From contig CM022669.1 of assembly GCA_012295275.1 (NCBI GenBank), forward strand, positions 11,907,980 to 11,971,979: 64,000 bases of DNA, in the 5' to 3' direction. The DNA is from Chrysomallon squamiferum (taxonomy: Eukaryota > Mollusca > Gastropoda > Neomphalida > Peltospiridae). Positions 46,720 through 59,462 of the stretch are shown one piece after another. The position numbers and the translations under genes are program-made. How positions within the stretch are numbered: the stretch's first letter is position 1; each line of letters begins with the position of its first letter. Below the pieces are notes generated by a model that saw nothing but the letters and a program-made list of their open reading frames with translations, was not told where the DNA came from and ran no database searches.

Positions 46720-47772
46720 TCTTATTATCATTTCATTACCTCAAATTCACAAAAAGGAACAAAATATATTTAATATATTTACTCAGATTTCACTCATTGT
46801 CAAGATTTGAACTTTTGATCTGTAACTTGTTTTTTAAAAGACAGCTTTTGAGAGATTTATTTAAGTAAATTGACTAGATAGCAACAAACAAACAAAACAA
46901 AACAAAAAAAACAAATATGCCAAGACAGTACCCTAGATTCAACACATCTGTGAGATTGTTTGTTTTCACAGTGCATGTAAAACTGTACATACAGTGACAT
47001 TCTCATACAGATTCAATAAGCTTTTCAATTACTCTCTTGTAATAGGATCAGGCAACAGTCTGTTGGTGGTAAATCTATTCTTCTCTCTTTTCTTTTTTTT
47101 TAAAACTAATTATTTGGCTGGAGTTTGTGTTTTTATGGGTATGCTAGACAGAATGTTGTGTGGCTTTTTTATCTTTCATTTATTTATTTAAATTCTGACA
47201 ATTTCCATTTAGACAGCTGAATAAATAATAAATGCTTTAATTACTTTTTTAACTTTTTAAAAAAAATATATCATTTTTTATTTTTTATTTTCTATTTATT
47301 ATTATTTTTTTTTTTTGTTTTTTTAAATTCTGATATTTTTTATTTATGGAATTGAATAAATAAGATAATGTTCTATTTATTTTTTAACTAAAATTTACTG
47401 TATAAGATTGCAAAAATTAAATAATGATATCAGTTTTAATAGTAAATGTGTAGTATCTTTTAATTTACATTGTATTACTAATTTAACCACCAAAAAAAAA
47501 AAAAAAAGAAAAAAAAAGAATTAAATAAAGAAAATAAAAATAACAATAATAAATAAATAAAAACTGAATATAAATGTGTGTGTGTCTGTGTGTTTATAAT
47601 TTAAAGAATTGTTTTTAATATATTCCATAAAAATAATATTTTTTAATGTCTGTTTTTTTTTTGTTTTTTTTTTTGGATGGGGGTTGTTAGGGTTTTTTTG
47701 GTTAATTTTATGATGAACATTTTAGGGATACAATTTTATTTTTATTTTTCAGGATATTGTTCTGTTCAGTAA
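38670..47772 (+). CDS. ULK3: Serine/threonine kinase ULK3
   Basis: ULK3 phosphorylates GLI factors in Hedgehog signalling and ESCRT-III proteins at the abscission checkpoint. Fifteen exons join in frame: 38670-38780, 39679-39819, 40157-40277, 40626-40730, 41331-41474, 41800-41882, 42321-42476, 42877-42982, 43220-43260, 43658-43766, 44415-44482, 44779-44854, 45145-45185, 45664-45775 and 47753-47772, giving 477 residues (human 472). The kinase domain runs from ~17 to ~275: GSGTYATV loop at 24-31, catalytic lysine K47 in [14 protein letters not shown] at 138-145 (HRD becomes HMD; human ULK3 also lacks this arginine), DFG at 160-162, GSPLYMAPE, and [14 protein letters not shown]. Two MIT domains follow (~280-345 and ~375-445). 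The last exon adds only the C-terminal YCSVQ after a 2-kb intron and is the least certain. All introns are GT-AG. Confidence 0.95.
39428..39461. repeat. (AT)n microsatellite
   Basis: AT dinucleotide run in ULK3 intron 1. The rest of that intron (38781-39678) shows no exon. Confidence 0.95.
41041..41295. repeat. TTTTA / TTTCA / AATTT pentanucleotide array in ULK3 intron 4
   Basis: About 250 bases of pentanucleotide units in blocks: TTTTA, then AATTT, TTTTA, TTTCA, TTTTA, TTTCA, and a long final TTTTA block with one TTTCA near its end. The array stops 35 bases before the exon 5 acceptor at 41330. Confidence 0.97.
45245..45372. repeat. Compound (TA)n(TG)n microsatellite
   Basis: Alternating TA and TG runs in ULK3 intron 13. 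Open frames on the minus strand here are translations of the repeat only. Confidence 0.97.
45776..47752 (+). other. ULK3 last intron
   Basis: A 2-kb AT-rich intron with CA tracts near 45960-45975 and at 46683-46714. No exon was recognised in it. The short open frames here have no domains. Confidence 0.65.
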
Positions 47773-48918
47773 AGAAAACAACACACTGCTACTGGTGAAG
47801 AGTATTCAAATGTATTATCACATTTTTCTCTTTTAATTTCATAGACACGTAAGACTGAATGTATTCAAGGGGTAAGGACCCATCATGAAATATGTAATAT
47901 AACATGGTATTTTTTATTTGAATAGATAAACGTCCTTCCTTTATATTTATTTCAGATGTTATTGTCACATGTGTAAAATTCTCTTCTTTTTTTTTCACTG
48001 TTATTATTATTATTGTTATTATTATTAGTAATCGTAGTAGTAGTAGTATTTATTTATTCATTTTAAATCTTTTGATTTTATTATTAGTAGTAGTTTTTTT
48101 TTGTTGTTGTTTGTTGTCTGAAAACACCTGTCATGATTATCAAAAAATGTAAAACTTTTCAGAGTTCTGATAATTTTTATAAATTTTACAAATGTTGTTA
48201 GAAATTCTTTACCTTTTTTTTAAATTATTATTATTTTTTTAAATTAATGTATCTGTGTTAATTTTATAAATACTATGAATAATTCATATTGAAATGTAAT
48301 TGAAATAATGTTCTTTGTTTTTGTTTCAATTATAAATCATATTATTTAAAATAACCTCCCCAAAACAAAACATAATTTAATAAAATACTGTATAATTTAA
48401 TTTTATTGCTTATAAAGTAATTTTCCTGCTGATGGAAAAAATATTGCAGAGATCTAACCCAAATGTTATTTACTAATTTATTATTATTATTATTAAGGAA
48501 GTTTATAAGTTGTGTATTTTAGGGAACTTTCACTGGATGTCTAGTCCTTGTATCAATCATATTTATTTCATAATTCATTTTATTACACATTCTATTTATA
48601 AACATTATAAATTTTATGTGGAAGAACTGTATTAATAATTTATAAACCTTCAAATTCAACCATGAACAAATCATTCATCCCAAATGTTTTTGTACATAGC
48701 CACAAATACTTATTTTTAATTCAATCATGTATAAATTATTACACAAATCAGAAACATAATAAATACCAAAGTTCTGTTATATAATTCTATGTTTTGCTAT
48801 GGGCCCTACAGTTGCTTAATCTGGCTCTGATTATTACACATTATTGTCATCATCCTCACTTTTCTAATTGTTACATATAATACATGTATATTATTATTAC
48901 TGGTTTTCTTGTATTTGA

Positions 48919-48949
<31 letters not shown>

Positions 48950-49028
48950 TACTAAGGTTTATTCTCTTAAAAATTTCAACTTCATGACTATTTTCTGAAA
49001 TTAATACAAAGCACACCTCAGTGTGAAA

Positions 49029-49056
49029 GCACACACACACACGCACGCACACACAT

Positions 49057-49093
<37 letters not shown>

Positions 49094-49105
49094 CACACAC
49101 ACACA
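49029..49105. repeat. (AC)n microsatellite with interruptions
   Basis: AC dinucleotides with occasional ACGC and ATGC interruptions. Confidence 0.95.
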
Positions 49106-49692
49106 CTCATACACATAATTAGATATATATTTAAGTTCTTTTGCTCTCTATTTATTTATTTATTTATTAGCTTGTTTATTTGCTTATGTATTTATTTATT
49201 ATGTAAATTTCATTTGTTTATTTTATTAATTCTGTTTATTTATTTTTCTATGAATTTTTAGCAAATAGTCACAGTATTTTGAATTGAGAAAACTGAATTA
49301 TTATTACTTTTATTATTTTATTTTAAAACCCATTAATAAGATTTATCTACTTGCATTTCGTACTTGTTTTAAGAATGAAACTTCAGTACCAAAATGAATA
49401 ATATATTTTTTACTCTTAATTATTTAAATTTTAATATAATTTATAGTTCTCATTTAATTTCTTATTTCTTCCTTCTTGCTAAAATTGCTAAACAAATTAT
49501 GCTAAAATATCATTAAAATATTGTTTAATAAGTATGAATAAGTATTTAATATAATACAATAATTTATAAATGTGTTTCCTGTGTTATTTACAATGAAGCT
49601 TTGGCCGAAATTTTTAAAAAAATACTAAAATAATTTATATAAATAATATAATATATGTAAACAGTATAATGTAACAAATAATATATAACATA

Positions 49693-49727
<35 letters not shown>

Positions 49728-50305
49728 CATACACATATATATAAACAATTTACTCATTAAACATTTTGCTGTATTACTTCTATTATTAGCAGTACTACTA
49801 CAATAATAAGATAATAATAATAATAATAATCTATGGCTATATCTAACACTATTTCTTTAATTATTAATCATAATCACTCTTGACTACTAACAGACTTTCA
49901 CCATTACTTGGACATATCACAAACATTCACTCCGTCTATTAAAAAAAAAATACCTAGCCATCACTCTAATACACACATACATATACTTTCTCTTTCACCC
50001 AACATACATACCCACTCGTTCTCTCTCATGCACACTCTCTTTCACACGCACATGCATGCACCTATTATCTCTCTAATATACACAGATATACATCCATTCC
50101 CTTTTGCACGGACATACATAGGAATACACACACCCCACTCTCTTTACCATTTGCATTCATATCCACTCTCTCTAAAAATAGCGTTCGGAGATATACATCC
50201 TTACTCTGTTAGTAATAGCAAGTAAAATATTAATAGAGAGTTGCACATAGAAGTTTAAATCCTAATTAAAAATAATATCGGACATTTACTAGTATTACAA
50301 TACAG

Positions 50306-50399
50306 GCTGAAGATCCCTTGTCCGAAACTGCCTAATCGAAAACTGGTAGGAAAAACCAGTAGTTATGCATAGAATTATTTTAAGAAATATATAATATAT

Positions 50400-50491
<92 letters not shown>

Positions 50492-50620
50492 AATCCTGCA
50501 GAATATTTCTATTTGCTGTATATGAAATATAGATGGAATTCGTATTTAGACTGATCATTATATTACCAAAACCGAAACATTTCCGGTCCCAAGATAAAGG
50601 ATAAAAGATTCTCAGATTAT
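50306..50620. mobile_element. Possible short DNA-transposon remnant (pogo/Tigger-like MITE)
   Basis: The left end reads CTGAAGATCCCTTGTCCGAA. The right end, read on the minus strand, gives CTGAGAATC, then TTATCTTGGGACCGGAAA and TGTTTCGGTTTTGG. The two are similar in inverted orientation, and the C-C-C-T-T-x-T-C-C-G-A start resembles pogo/Tigger terminal repeats from memory. The interior is mostly a GA tract (50403-50489). No transposase is present. Confidence 0.35.
50403..50489. repeat. (GA)n microsatellite
   Basis: A nearly pure GA run of about 87 bases inside the possible MITE. Confidence 0.98.
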
Positions 50621-51165
50621 ATTTACTATTGATACATATATTAAATTAATCAGTTTTTTTGTTTTTTGTTGTTGTTGTTTTTTTTTTGTGGTTTTTGTTC
50701 ATTATTTCACACAAACCCACGCACGCACGCAACCACACTTCCACAAATTCACATACATACATTACACAACATATACTTTCAACTTCGTTTGTCGTTTTAT
50801 GTCGTAAGCGTTTCGTGAAAATACGGTTGTCGGAGAATTATATTTGAATATTAATTATTATTAAAGAATATAAAATAGTTCATAATTTTCCTATATAATT
50901 AAATATTTAACTTAGAGACAACTTTCTGGATAAATCTAAATATTCTGCCCGAACCGCAAACTGAATTTGTTGTTAATGACGACAATCAGTTGTCGACGTC
51001 TGTATTTATTTATAGAAATGATGATGTCAGAAATAGAGTTAATAATGGTTACATACTTAATATTTGCTAATTATTATTCAAATTAAAATATAGTTTTGCG
51101 ATATTTACTTTACGTAAAAGTACGCGGTTTTAATAATGTAATAAAAATAGTTATAATAACAAAAA

Positions 51166-51200
<35 letters not shown>

Positions 51201-51319
51201 AGAACACAGTCCACCAGTTAAACCATATTTTTGTAATAATTAATTTTCTATAAGTGCCCTGAAGGTAGACAGACGCCAAAATATTTATTATTATTTTTAA
51301 AATGTATTTATTTATTTAT

Positions 51320-51332
51320 TTATTTTTATTAT

Positions 51333-51404
<72 letters not shown>
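51320..51404. repeat. (TTTA/TTA)n then (CT)n compound repeat
   Basis: A short TTTA/TTA run leads into a pure CT run of about 68 bases (51337-51404), followed by GTCTGT. Confidence 0.97.
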
Positions 51405-51408
<4 letters not shown>

Positions 51409-51557
51409 GTTTAGGTTTGAAGCAAAAATGAATTATACATTTGATCAGGCAGCCACATTAGGGAAACATCTCTGATACAGAAATATATTTGTTATGAATT
51501 TGACAACCGCAAAGTTTGCGAGTTATCACAAACTAAATCTAGTCAAAACATTTTTTA

Positions 51558-51604
<47 letters not shown>

Positions 51605-53425
51605 TTATTTATTTATTTATTTATTTAATGTGCCTGCTTCCCTTAACAGAAACGTATAAAAGTTTAATACGTTGGTAATCTTTATTCTGTATAATATAAT
51701 ATACACTAATGATACAAAGTTATAATAGTTTGGTTTGTTTTCATAATAGGTTTATATTTATAAATATTATTTGTGACATTTATATACCTTACTTTCAAAA
51801 CGTACAAAACATATTCGGAAAAAATTAAATCAATTCACACAAATATACGAAATTCAAACTGTTAACTGCCTTTTGTTTTGAGCGGAAACGAAGGGAGGTA
51901 ACTCCTTTAACACTATTTCATTTCAGTAACGATAAAAATTTAATTGGCAACAATAAGTCGATTTGAGCAATATGTAAACGTCACGGATTTCATTCTCACT
52001 GTCTAGATGATTGTTCTGAAAATAATGTGATCTGGGGTTTGAACAGGGTGTTGCCGAATACCTGAGTATATCATTACAAGAATGAGATAATTTCATTTGT
52101 AGTCAGTCCAGTCTAGTTTTGTGGAATGTTTTACTGATCTTTCCACTGACGATCATCTGCTACTCATTATTTCCAAACATTTATTTGTATTTAAAAATGC
52201 ATAAGAATACTTGTAACAATCCATATAGAGGCAGCCTATTTTAAACACATTGTTATTATTTCCAAATTAGTCGACGTTGGTTATTCTTCCTTCAACCTAA
52301 GCTCTATCGATCAAATTTCAGATAATTTTTTTTATTTTTTTATTTTTTTTTTAGTAAAACTGAAATATGACTTGCATTGGTTTAAATGGATATTAATGAT
52401 ACATTGTGGTCCATTCTGGGTAGAAGATGTGCAATGGACTTACTCCTCCCCGATTTGATCTCAGTACCTCACAAATGGTCACAACATGACAATTAAACCC
52501 CCGAAATTAGTTAGTTAAATGATCGCAAAGAATCAAAGTGATACGTATCTGTTTGTACCTACAGGCACTGCTAAATTTACGAGACCTTATATAAAGGATA
52601 TCAGATATCACATAAGAGTGTATTTAAATACTGAGAAAATAACTGGCATTCAGATTGCCTTCAAATGACTAGTTTGTAACTAGATAGAGGAATGAAAGAG
52701 AATAAAAATCACGAAACTTCACCTAAATAAGAACATAAAATATTACGTTGGTATTTCATTAGGCGATGCACAACATAAGGCATGGTTTTTTTTTTTACCC
52801 ACTGTGTTTGAAAATGCAGGTATGGATTACAGATAAATACAGAGAATTTCAGCTTTTGACTTGTTGAAAGGATAGTATAACATCTCGATGTAAACGGGGC
52901 ATAATGCAAGTATACAACGTGTTATATAACAAGTTATTTATAGTCTTATTAAACAGCGGGTCAGTGTGATATTAAAACATAATTTAACTGCAAAGGTGCG
53001 ACATAAAATATGTTTCAAAAAAAGAAAGAAAGAAAGAAACGACGTACACAAAAGGTCTAAAATGACACGCCCTTCTTTTTTTTCTTCTTTATTTCTTTCC
53101 TCATTATATATTTTTTTTTTTATATATATATATTTTAACTTGGCTCTTAAGTTAATCTTCTTTATTCGTTTAATAATTTATTAATATTAGTAAACATGTT
53201 AGAAAGAGGTGACAACTAATGTACGTTAACAGGGTAGTCTATTGAATATACAACTTAGAGATTCAATCTAAAATATGCGAATCCAATGTGAAAACATGGG
53301 TTATAAATTATGAAGTGAATTAATTAACTGATGCGTTTTAAAACCATTTAAATATGAATGTGAAACCAATGATAAACGAATAAATAATTGTGTATAGCAA
53401 GGATAATGAAAACTAAATTATCATT

Positions 53426-53450
53426 ATCATTATTATTATAATTTTATTAT

Positions 53451-53514
<64 letters not shown>
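53426..53514. repeat. (ATT)n then (CT)n compound repeat
   Basis: ATT-rich units lead into a pure CT run of about 62 bases (53453-53514), followed by GTACGT. The arrangement is the same as at 51320-51404. Confidence 0.97.
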
Positions 53515-53517
<3 letters not shown>

Positions 53518-54296
53518 CGTATTAATTAGATAAATTTGATGGAATAGGCTATTCAGTGTCACAAATATGATATATCATTAAAATAATAAACCTCTTATAT
53601 TTCTCTATTCGTAAACGTTTTCGTGATCATTGACAGTGAAAGAGAAGACGTAGATTAGATTTGGGAATTCTTTTTGGAACCGCCCGACAGTGTGATCAAA
53701 CGAATATCCTAAAATCAATTAACATTTTATTGAGAAGATACAGAAAATGTGAGAGCGAGGGTACGAGTGAAAACTCTCAGAAAACATCAAAATATTAACT
53801 AAAGAGATTAAATTTTTTACATCATGCATAGAGGCAGATTAATATTATTAAAAGAATTATTTTATCCAGGTACAGGTAAATATTAATTTACCATTATAGA
53901 TAATTAAGTATTTTATGATCACGAAGAGAAAATAATAATAAAACAAAATGTATTAATAAATAAATAATAACAATAACAATAATAATATTAATACTAAATA
54001 ATAATAATAATAATAATGATATATACACTGAGGACTTACAGACTGAGAGTGTTATATAGTTAGAAAGTTAAATATCTTGATACAGTTATCGGACTTCGAT
54101 AACATACACAAAGCTGTAACATACAAATCTATACATTTATGCTGGATTCATTTTACAGCCGATGCGGTTTATACCCCACACAGGAAAAATATATTTATAG
54201 AATTTTTTTTTTTTTTTTTTTTACCTGAACAACTTTGTGTCAAACCTTGATTAGGTCCCTTCTCACAATGAAATATGTTGGTAAGTGCACTGATCG

Positions 54297-54340
<44 letters not shown>

Positions 54341-54343
54341 CAG

Positions 54344-54487
54344 TCGCATTCTGCAGAGCCGTTTATTGAAAATGAAGTCAATTTGGCTGTTTTGAAAGGT
54401 GTTAATAAAAGCATTTCGCTGCTGCCTGCCAACATGCACGCTTTCGCTGCATCTCATAATTCAAAGTCAAATCGCATGGCTGAATCT
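54344..54487 (+). other. Candidate orphan exon or conserved non-coding element
   Basis: A poly-T tract of about 40 bases ends in CAG at 54343. The next 144 bases are of balanced composition and open in one frame (SHSAEPFIENEVNLAVLKG, later PANMHAFAASHNSK, ending MAES). They end at a GTATGT donor at 54488. The length is exactly 48 codons, phase 0 at both ends. I recognise no protein family and find no partner exon. It could equally be a non-coding element flanked by T tracts. Confidence 0.25.
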
Positions 54488-54534
54488 GTATGTGTGCAGT
54501 TAGCGTATTTTAGACAACCCTTCCCCCTCCCTTC

Positions 54535-54568
<34 letters not shown>

Positions 54569-55375
54569 TAATGAATAAATTATGGACGCAGTCTTTTAAA
54601 ATATTCTTTTTACATGTATTTTATGGTGATGTACATTGTAAAGGGTAAATATTTTATAAAATTTCATTAGTTACATTGCAGATTTGTATATTCCTTTTTT
54701 TAATAAAAAATCCACTCAACTATGTATAGATGTATAAGAGAGCTGCATGTATCTGGTATGATGCATGATAAACCGCAAAGCAGAGCCAAGTCAATATCCT
54801 TTCAAGAAGTTTCTATTCTGAACTGAACAGCTTGTGCGCATATTCATCTATTTATCTATCTATCTATCTATCTATCTAGATGTATATGCTCACTCACATA
54901 CACACACAGAGACACAGTTGTGCACTGCACAGTATAGTGTGTGGGGTTTTAAATGCTATATAATACACTGAATCTCAGCGGTACTGGGATTACATTAATT
55001 TGAATTTTAGCATTTTGACAGTGAATTATAAACAGCCGCTTCTATTATACTTCTCTCTTTTTTTTTTTTTTTTCTTTCAATTTTAAGAACGTTATTGTAC
55101 TTTCTTTCTATTCCTTACTTTTTCTTTCTTTCACTTTAAAAAAAAAAAAAAAAATCTAATTTAACACAGGTCAAACTACAACGTGAATAGTCTAAAATTA
55201 CTTTCTGAATCATGATTTGTGCTAATATAATCCATGAATATTTTAATACGTTCCTCGTGTTGCATTTCATGTCATGATGTGTGTTTTTTTTTGTTGTTGT
55301 TTTATTTTTTATTTTTTTTTGTTAATACTCCTAGCAACACGCCGTAACTGCCAACCTTCGAGGTTACTGCGTATC

Positions 55376-55642
55376 ATGTCAGTGTTTATTTTCAGCCAAA
55401 ATAAGCTATTAGGAACAGATGTCTTTGGTTCCATTTATAAACTTTGTAACAAATTTTCATCTAAGCGATTTCTCTTTACAGCGGTGCATGAGCGAGATTT
55501 CAAAAATATACCTTATTGCAACAAACGAAGAAGAAAATTAAATCCCGTGAATGCAGTTATTATTGCGGCCCACAGTCGTACAGAGTTAGCTAGTTTAAGC
55601 TCCGATGTAATGGTAACAGTATTGTTTTCGGTTGGAGTTTAA
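55376..55642 (+). other. Orphan 88-codon ORF, unassigned
   Basis: An ATG at 55376 opens 88 codons in sequence of near-balanced composition, without repeats. The protein begins MSVFIFSQNKLLGTDVFG, has a basic patch NKRRRKL in the middle, and ends VTVLFSVGV. No domain or signal peptide was recognised. It may be a chance frame in a less AT-rich patch. Confidence 0.2.
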
Positions 55643-56603
55643 TTAAGGAAGCTGTTTTCCGACAAATGTACTGCAAAATGAATCAAGGATTTCAGATAAT
55701 AATAATAATAATAATATAATAATAATAATAATAATAATAATGAAGCAAGTTCTATCAGAATAAAACTGATAATCAACCCGAGTCTGCCTGCCCCTGGATG
55801 AGCACGTGCATTGTGAAAAAAAAAGTAATAATAATAATAATAATAATAAATTTAAAAATATATATATATATCCACAAAAAAAAAAAAAAAAAAAAAAAAA
55901 AATAAGGAAAACAAAAACTGAAGAGTACATCCTAACATTTAAAAATAATAATAGTAACAGTAGTAGCAGTAGCAGTAGCGGTTATTGTAATAGTAGTAGT
56001 AGTATCAGCAGCGTCAGTAGTAGTAGTAGTAGTAGTACTTGTGGTAGAACTGTAGTTGTCGTGTTTTTTTTTTTTTTTTTTTAGTGTTAGTAATAAAACT
56101 ATTACTATTATTCTTGCTTACCGGTATTAAAGTGCCCGTATGACCTGAAATCTGAACAGTAAAGTTAAAGAGCTCAGTCGAAAAACAGATAAAAAAAGAA
56201 TATTACAAGCAATAAAAGTTTTAAAGTGCTCAGAATGACAGACTGAAGTATATCTTCTCGGGAAAACGGAGTGTAAAAATTCTCGTCTCGTTAAATATGT
56301 ACACGTGTGCCAGAATATTTGTGGCTAGTTTAACAGTCTTCGTATGAGCGGAGGTTTCAACGAGGAAATGCTTCGTCCAAAACTGACATTGAAGAATTCG
56401 AAATGGCAAAATAATGGTACGTTTTTTGACAACACAAATATTTCTAAGCTGATATTAAACGTGTTCGGGTGAATCAGAAATAACGAATAAATATGAAATA
56501 TTCTAGATAAAGACATAGTGACATAATCTAATAGATATCGCCTTTATGTTTTGATTTTATTTTATTTTATTTTTTTAATTAAATTTTTGATTAAGTTTTT
56601 ATT

Positions 56604-56635
<32 letters not shown>

Positions 56636-57105
56636 TTATTGTTATTATTATTGTCGTTGTTTTATTTATCTTTTTTTGTTTTTGTTTTTTGTTTTATTTT
56701 GTTAGTTTGTTTGTCGTTTAAAGCGAAACACCATGTAATTTCAGTTATGGCGACGATAATTTATATCCTTCCTGACTAACACAATACGTAATCACAGCGT
56801 AACGCAACGTTATGGTTTGATCGTCCTTTGATTATAAAGAAGACAGTTACGTCAAAATAACGTAATATTTACGTAATTACGTTTATCTCTCTTTTATTAG
56901 TAATTTCTTCTTTGTTTTGTTTTGTGTCATTATTTCATTGTTATCATTTATCATTTATTTATTTATTTATTTATGAAGCCAAATACGTATAGGGACTGTG
57001 TGAAGTGTATAATGATTGCAACAAACAAATAAACAAACAAATCCCCCCAAGAATGAAAATAATTTATTTTCGTATAAATTTCTATCAAAATACATTACTA
57101 GACAA

Positions 57106-57107
<2 letters not shown>

Positions 57108-57147
<40 letters not shown>
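57108..57147. repeat. (AAT)n microsatellite
   Basis: About 13 AAT units. Open frames on both strands here are repeat translations. Confidence 0.95.
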
Positions 57148-57151
<4 letters not shown>

Positions 57152-57817
57152 TAAAAAAATTTAAATTTTTAAAACCCACAGCAAATTTACAAAATTCCTT
57201 CAAGTGAACGACAGAAACAATTGGTAGGGGAAGATTTTTTTTTAAAGTAAGTTACTACAGTATTTTACGTTTCATTCATTCGTTCATTACAGACAGCTGA
57301 TTTAACACAGTATAATAAATCACATGCGCGTTGAACAGTACTTTTTCTTTAACTCGCCAAATTCTTTTTTAAAAATAAACATCTTAGATTAGTCTCATGT
57401 CTTTCTACGCATGCATCAAATGACGGCGATCGTTGCGTCATCCTTAATCTAAACTGTATATTTGGTTTTCTAAACAAAGATTTTGATTACACTGGTAACA
57501 GATATTTGCAGGTGTTGTTTATTTAAGAAGATAAGTAATACCAAAAAAAAAAATGAAAAAGTAAAAAAATAAACAACCATATCTGTCAATACAATTTACG
57601 ACAGCCTCAAAACAACGGTTTATGTAGCACAGAGAAAAACTCTACATGGTTTTCTTTTTCTTTTCTCATTTTTTTTTTTTCTTTATATTTTTTGGATCGT
57701 TCCCAATTAGCTATATACAACTGGAATGTTTTATCCTATATTCTCCAGTGAGTGCACTGCACTGAACGCCAAATTATTGCAATATGGCCAATTAGCGCTC
57801 GGCATAATTATATGTAG

Positions 57818-57825
57818 TGACGTCA
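57818..57825. promoter_or_regulatory. Consensus CRE palindrome TGACGTCA
   Basis: A perfect 8-base cAMP-response element in a less AT-rich patch (about 57740-57880) that also contains CCAATTAGCGC. It is about 2.4 kb from the GAS1-like start, downstream of that gene in its own orientation. Function is inferred from the motif only. Confidence 0.35.
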
Positions 57826-59462
57826 GAACGAAACAGCGAACAGACAGGAATGTATATATTTTAATTTACAATTACAAGGTTACTTGGTGCTGTCAGATTT
57901 GAATTCTAATTTCCGTGCTTGTTTGTTTGTTTATAATTATAATTATTATTATTATTTTATTATTATTATTCATAAATGTATAAAAAATGACTCAAAGAAA
58001 GATGCTCAAAAAAAAAAAGAAGAAAAAAGTTAATTAATTAAACGATGAATAAGTAAATAAATGAGACGTTTGTTCCACTTATTTATATTAAAACATTTTA
58101 ATTTTTAATTTAAAAAAAAGAAGCAGAACAAAATAAAAGTTACTTGATCTCATATCTAACATGCATAACTATTTCATTAATATAATCACAACTTACGAAG
58201 ATGTAGTCTAAAATCTAAATATACTTCCCAGTTATGATTTATCCAGATTTTACCTCCCAGTTTTAATTAACAACACAGTATAACAATTACAGTTTATAAA
58301 TATCAGGGCAGTGCCATTTAATACTCAAACCAAGTAATATAATAAGCTATAAGTATATAGACTTTTTAATTTTTTTAGACGATTCATTCGTACCACCACC
58401 AATACACTTAAACTTCCCATATAATATTAATATTCCTTGTTATGTTTTAATTTTTACAAAGTTGCTAAATACTATTATTTTTAAGCAAGTAAACACGAAG
58501 TCATCAAACATTACTCTGTATGCACTATGGTGACTTGTTTTATTTTTGCAAATATTTGATATTTCCATTTATAAAAATGTTTTCTTCTCCAAAAACAAAG
58601 CCCAGATCTCCCACGCACGTACGCACACTTACCTACATATATTGTACATTTCAGATTTTGTTTAACATACAACATTCATTATTTTATTCCCTTTGCACGT
58701 TCGCATCAAAATATTAAATTAAATATAATTGTCTAAATAAAACAAATTCTGACATGCAATCAGTTTGTCAATGTCTACTAATCGGATAACGAAAGCAAAA
58801 GAACAAGATTGCTTATGCGTAACTACTGGATTTTTAATTATTTATTTATTTATATCTTTTTAAATAAAGCAGTGCAATGGCATCAAGGTATCTTTTCTGT
58901 AAAACATTAGAATTTCAAAATTAAAAAAAAAAAAAAAAAAAAAAATCAAAACCTTAGAAAACAACATATTAGTTGTCTATGACCGTCTCAACTCGATACA
59001 ACTAAAGATAAGTTACATATCTTCGAATTGGTTCCAAGAGAAAAGAAATACACTAAAACAAGTTCTGTACTGAAACAGGTACATATTTCAAGCATAGTTG
59101 CACATTCATTATCCATTGGCTAAGCTTCACTTTCTTTCGTGAAGGTCCGTGTATTGTACGTTTTCCTCACTGATTTTGGTTGTTTGTTTGTTTGTTTGTT
59201 TCCGTTTCTCCTTCGTTCTTCCTTTTGTATACAAATATTTCTCTAAATACATCGAACGTAACGATGGCTTTGTGATGTTTTTTTTTTCCACTTCGATTTC
59301 AGATTTGTACAACATAATTTTTTTTTTGACGTAAAGATTATTACAAGAATATGTCACCCATCTCAGCATGTTCAGAAAATTAAATATTACATTTAGGCGA
59401 AAACGTCTCACCTTTTCATAATCACAGTTACAGATATGCCGCCAATATAAAAGTATTCGGTA

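Larger units (their letters stand above)
47773..59462. other. Gene-poor, microsatellite-rich region
   Basis: Almost 12 kb without a gene I can support, between ULK3 and the GAS1-like gene. It holds the ULK3 3' UTR, many simple repeats (AC at 49029-49105, GA at 50403-50489, CT at 51337-51404 and 53453-53514, AAT at 57108-57147, TCTA near 54846-54879), homopolymer tracts, a possible MITE near 50306-50620, an exon-like island at 54344-54487 and less AT-rich patches near 56750-56890 and 57740-57880. The last could be regulatory DNA of the GAS1-like gene, which is inference. Confidence 0.55.

Noticed and set aside
50295-50558. 87-codon frame with a serine-leucine repeat
   Set aside because: GA microsatellite translation.
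54263-54457. Minus-strand frame with a poly-lysine run
   Set aside because: The lysines come from the poly-T tract. The plus strand gives the more plausible exon-like reading.
55643-56084. Serine- or asparagine-rich frames
   Set aside because: Pure AAT and TAG trinucleotide repeat translations.
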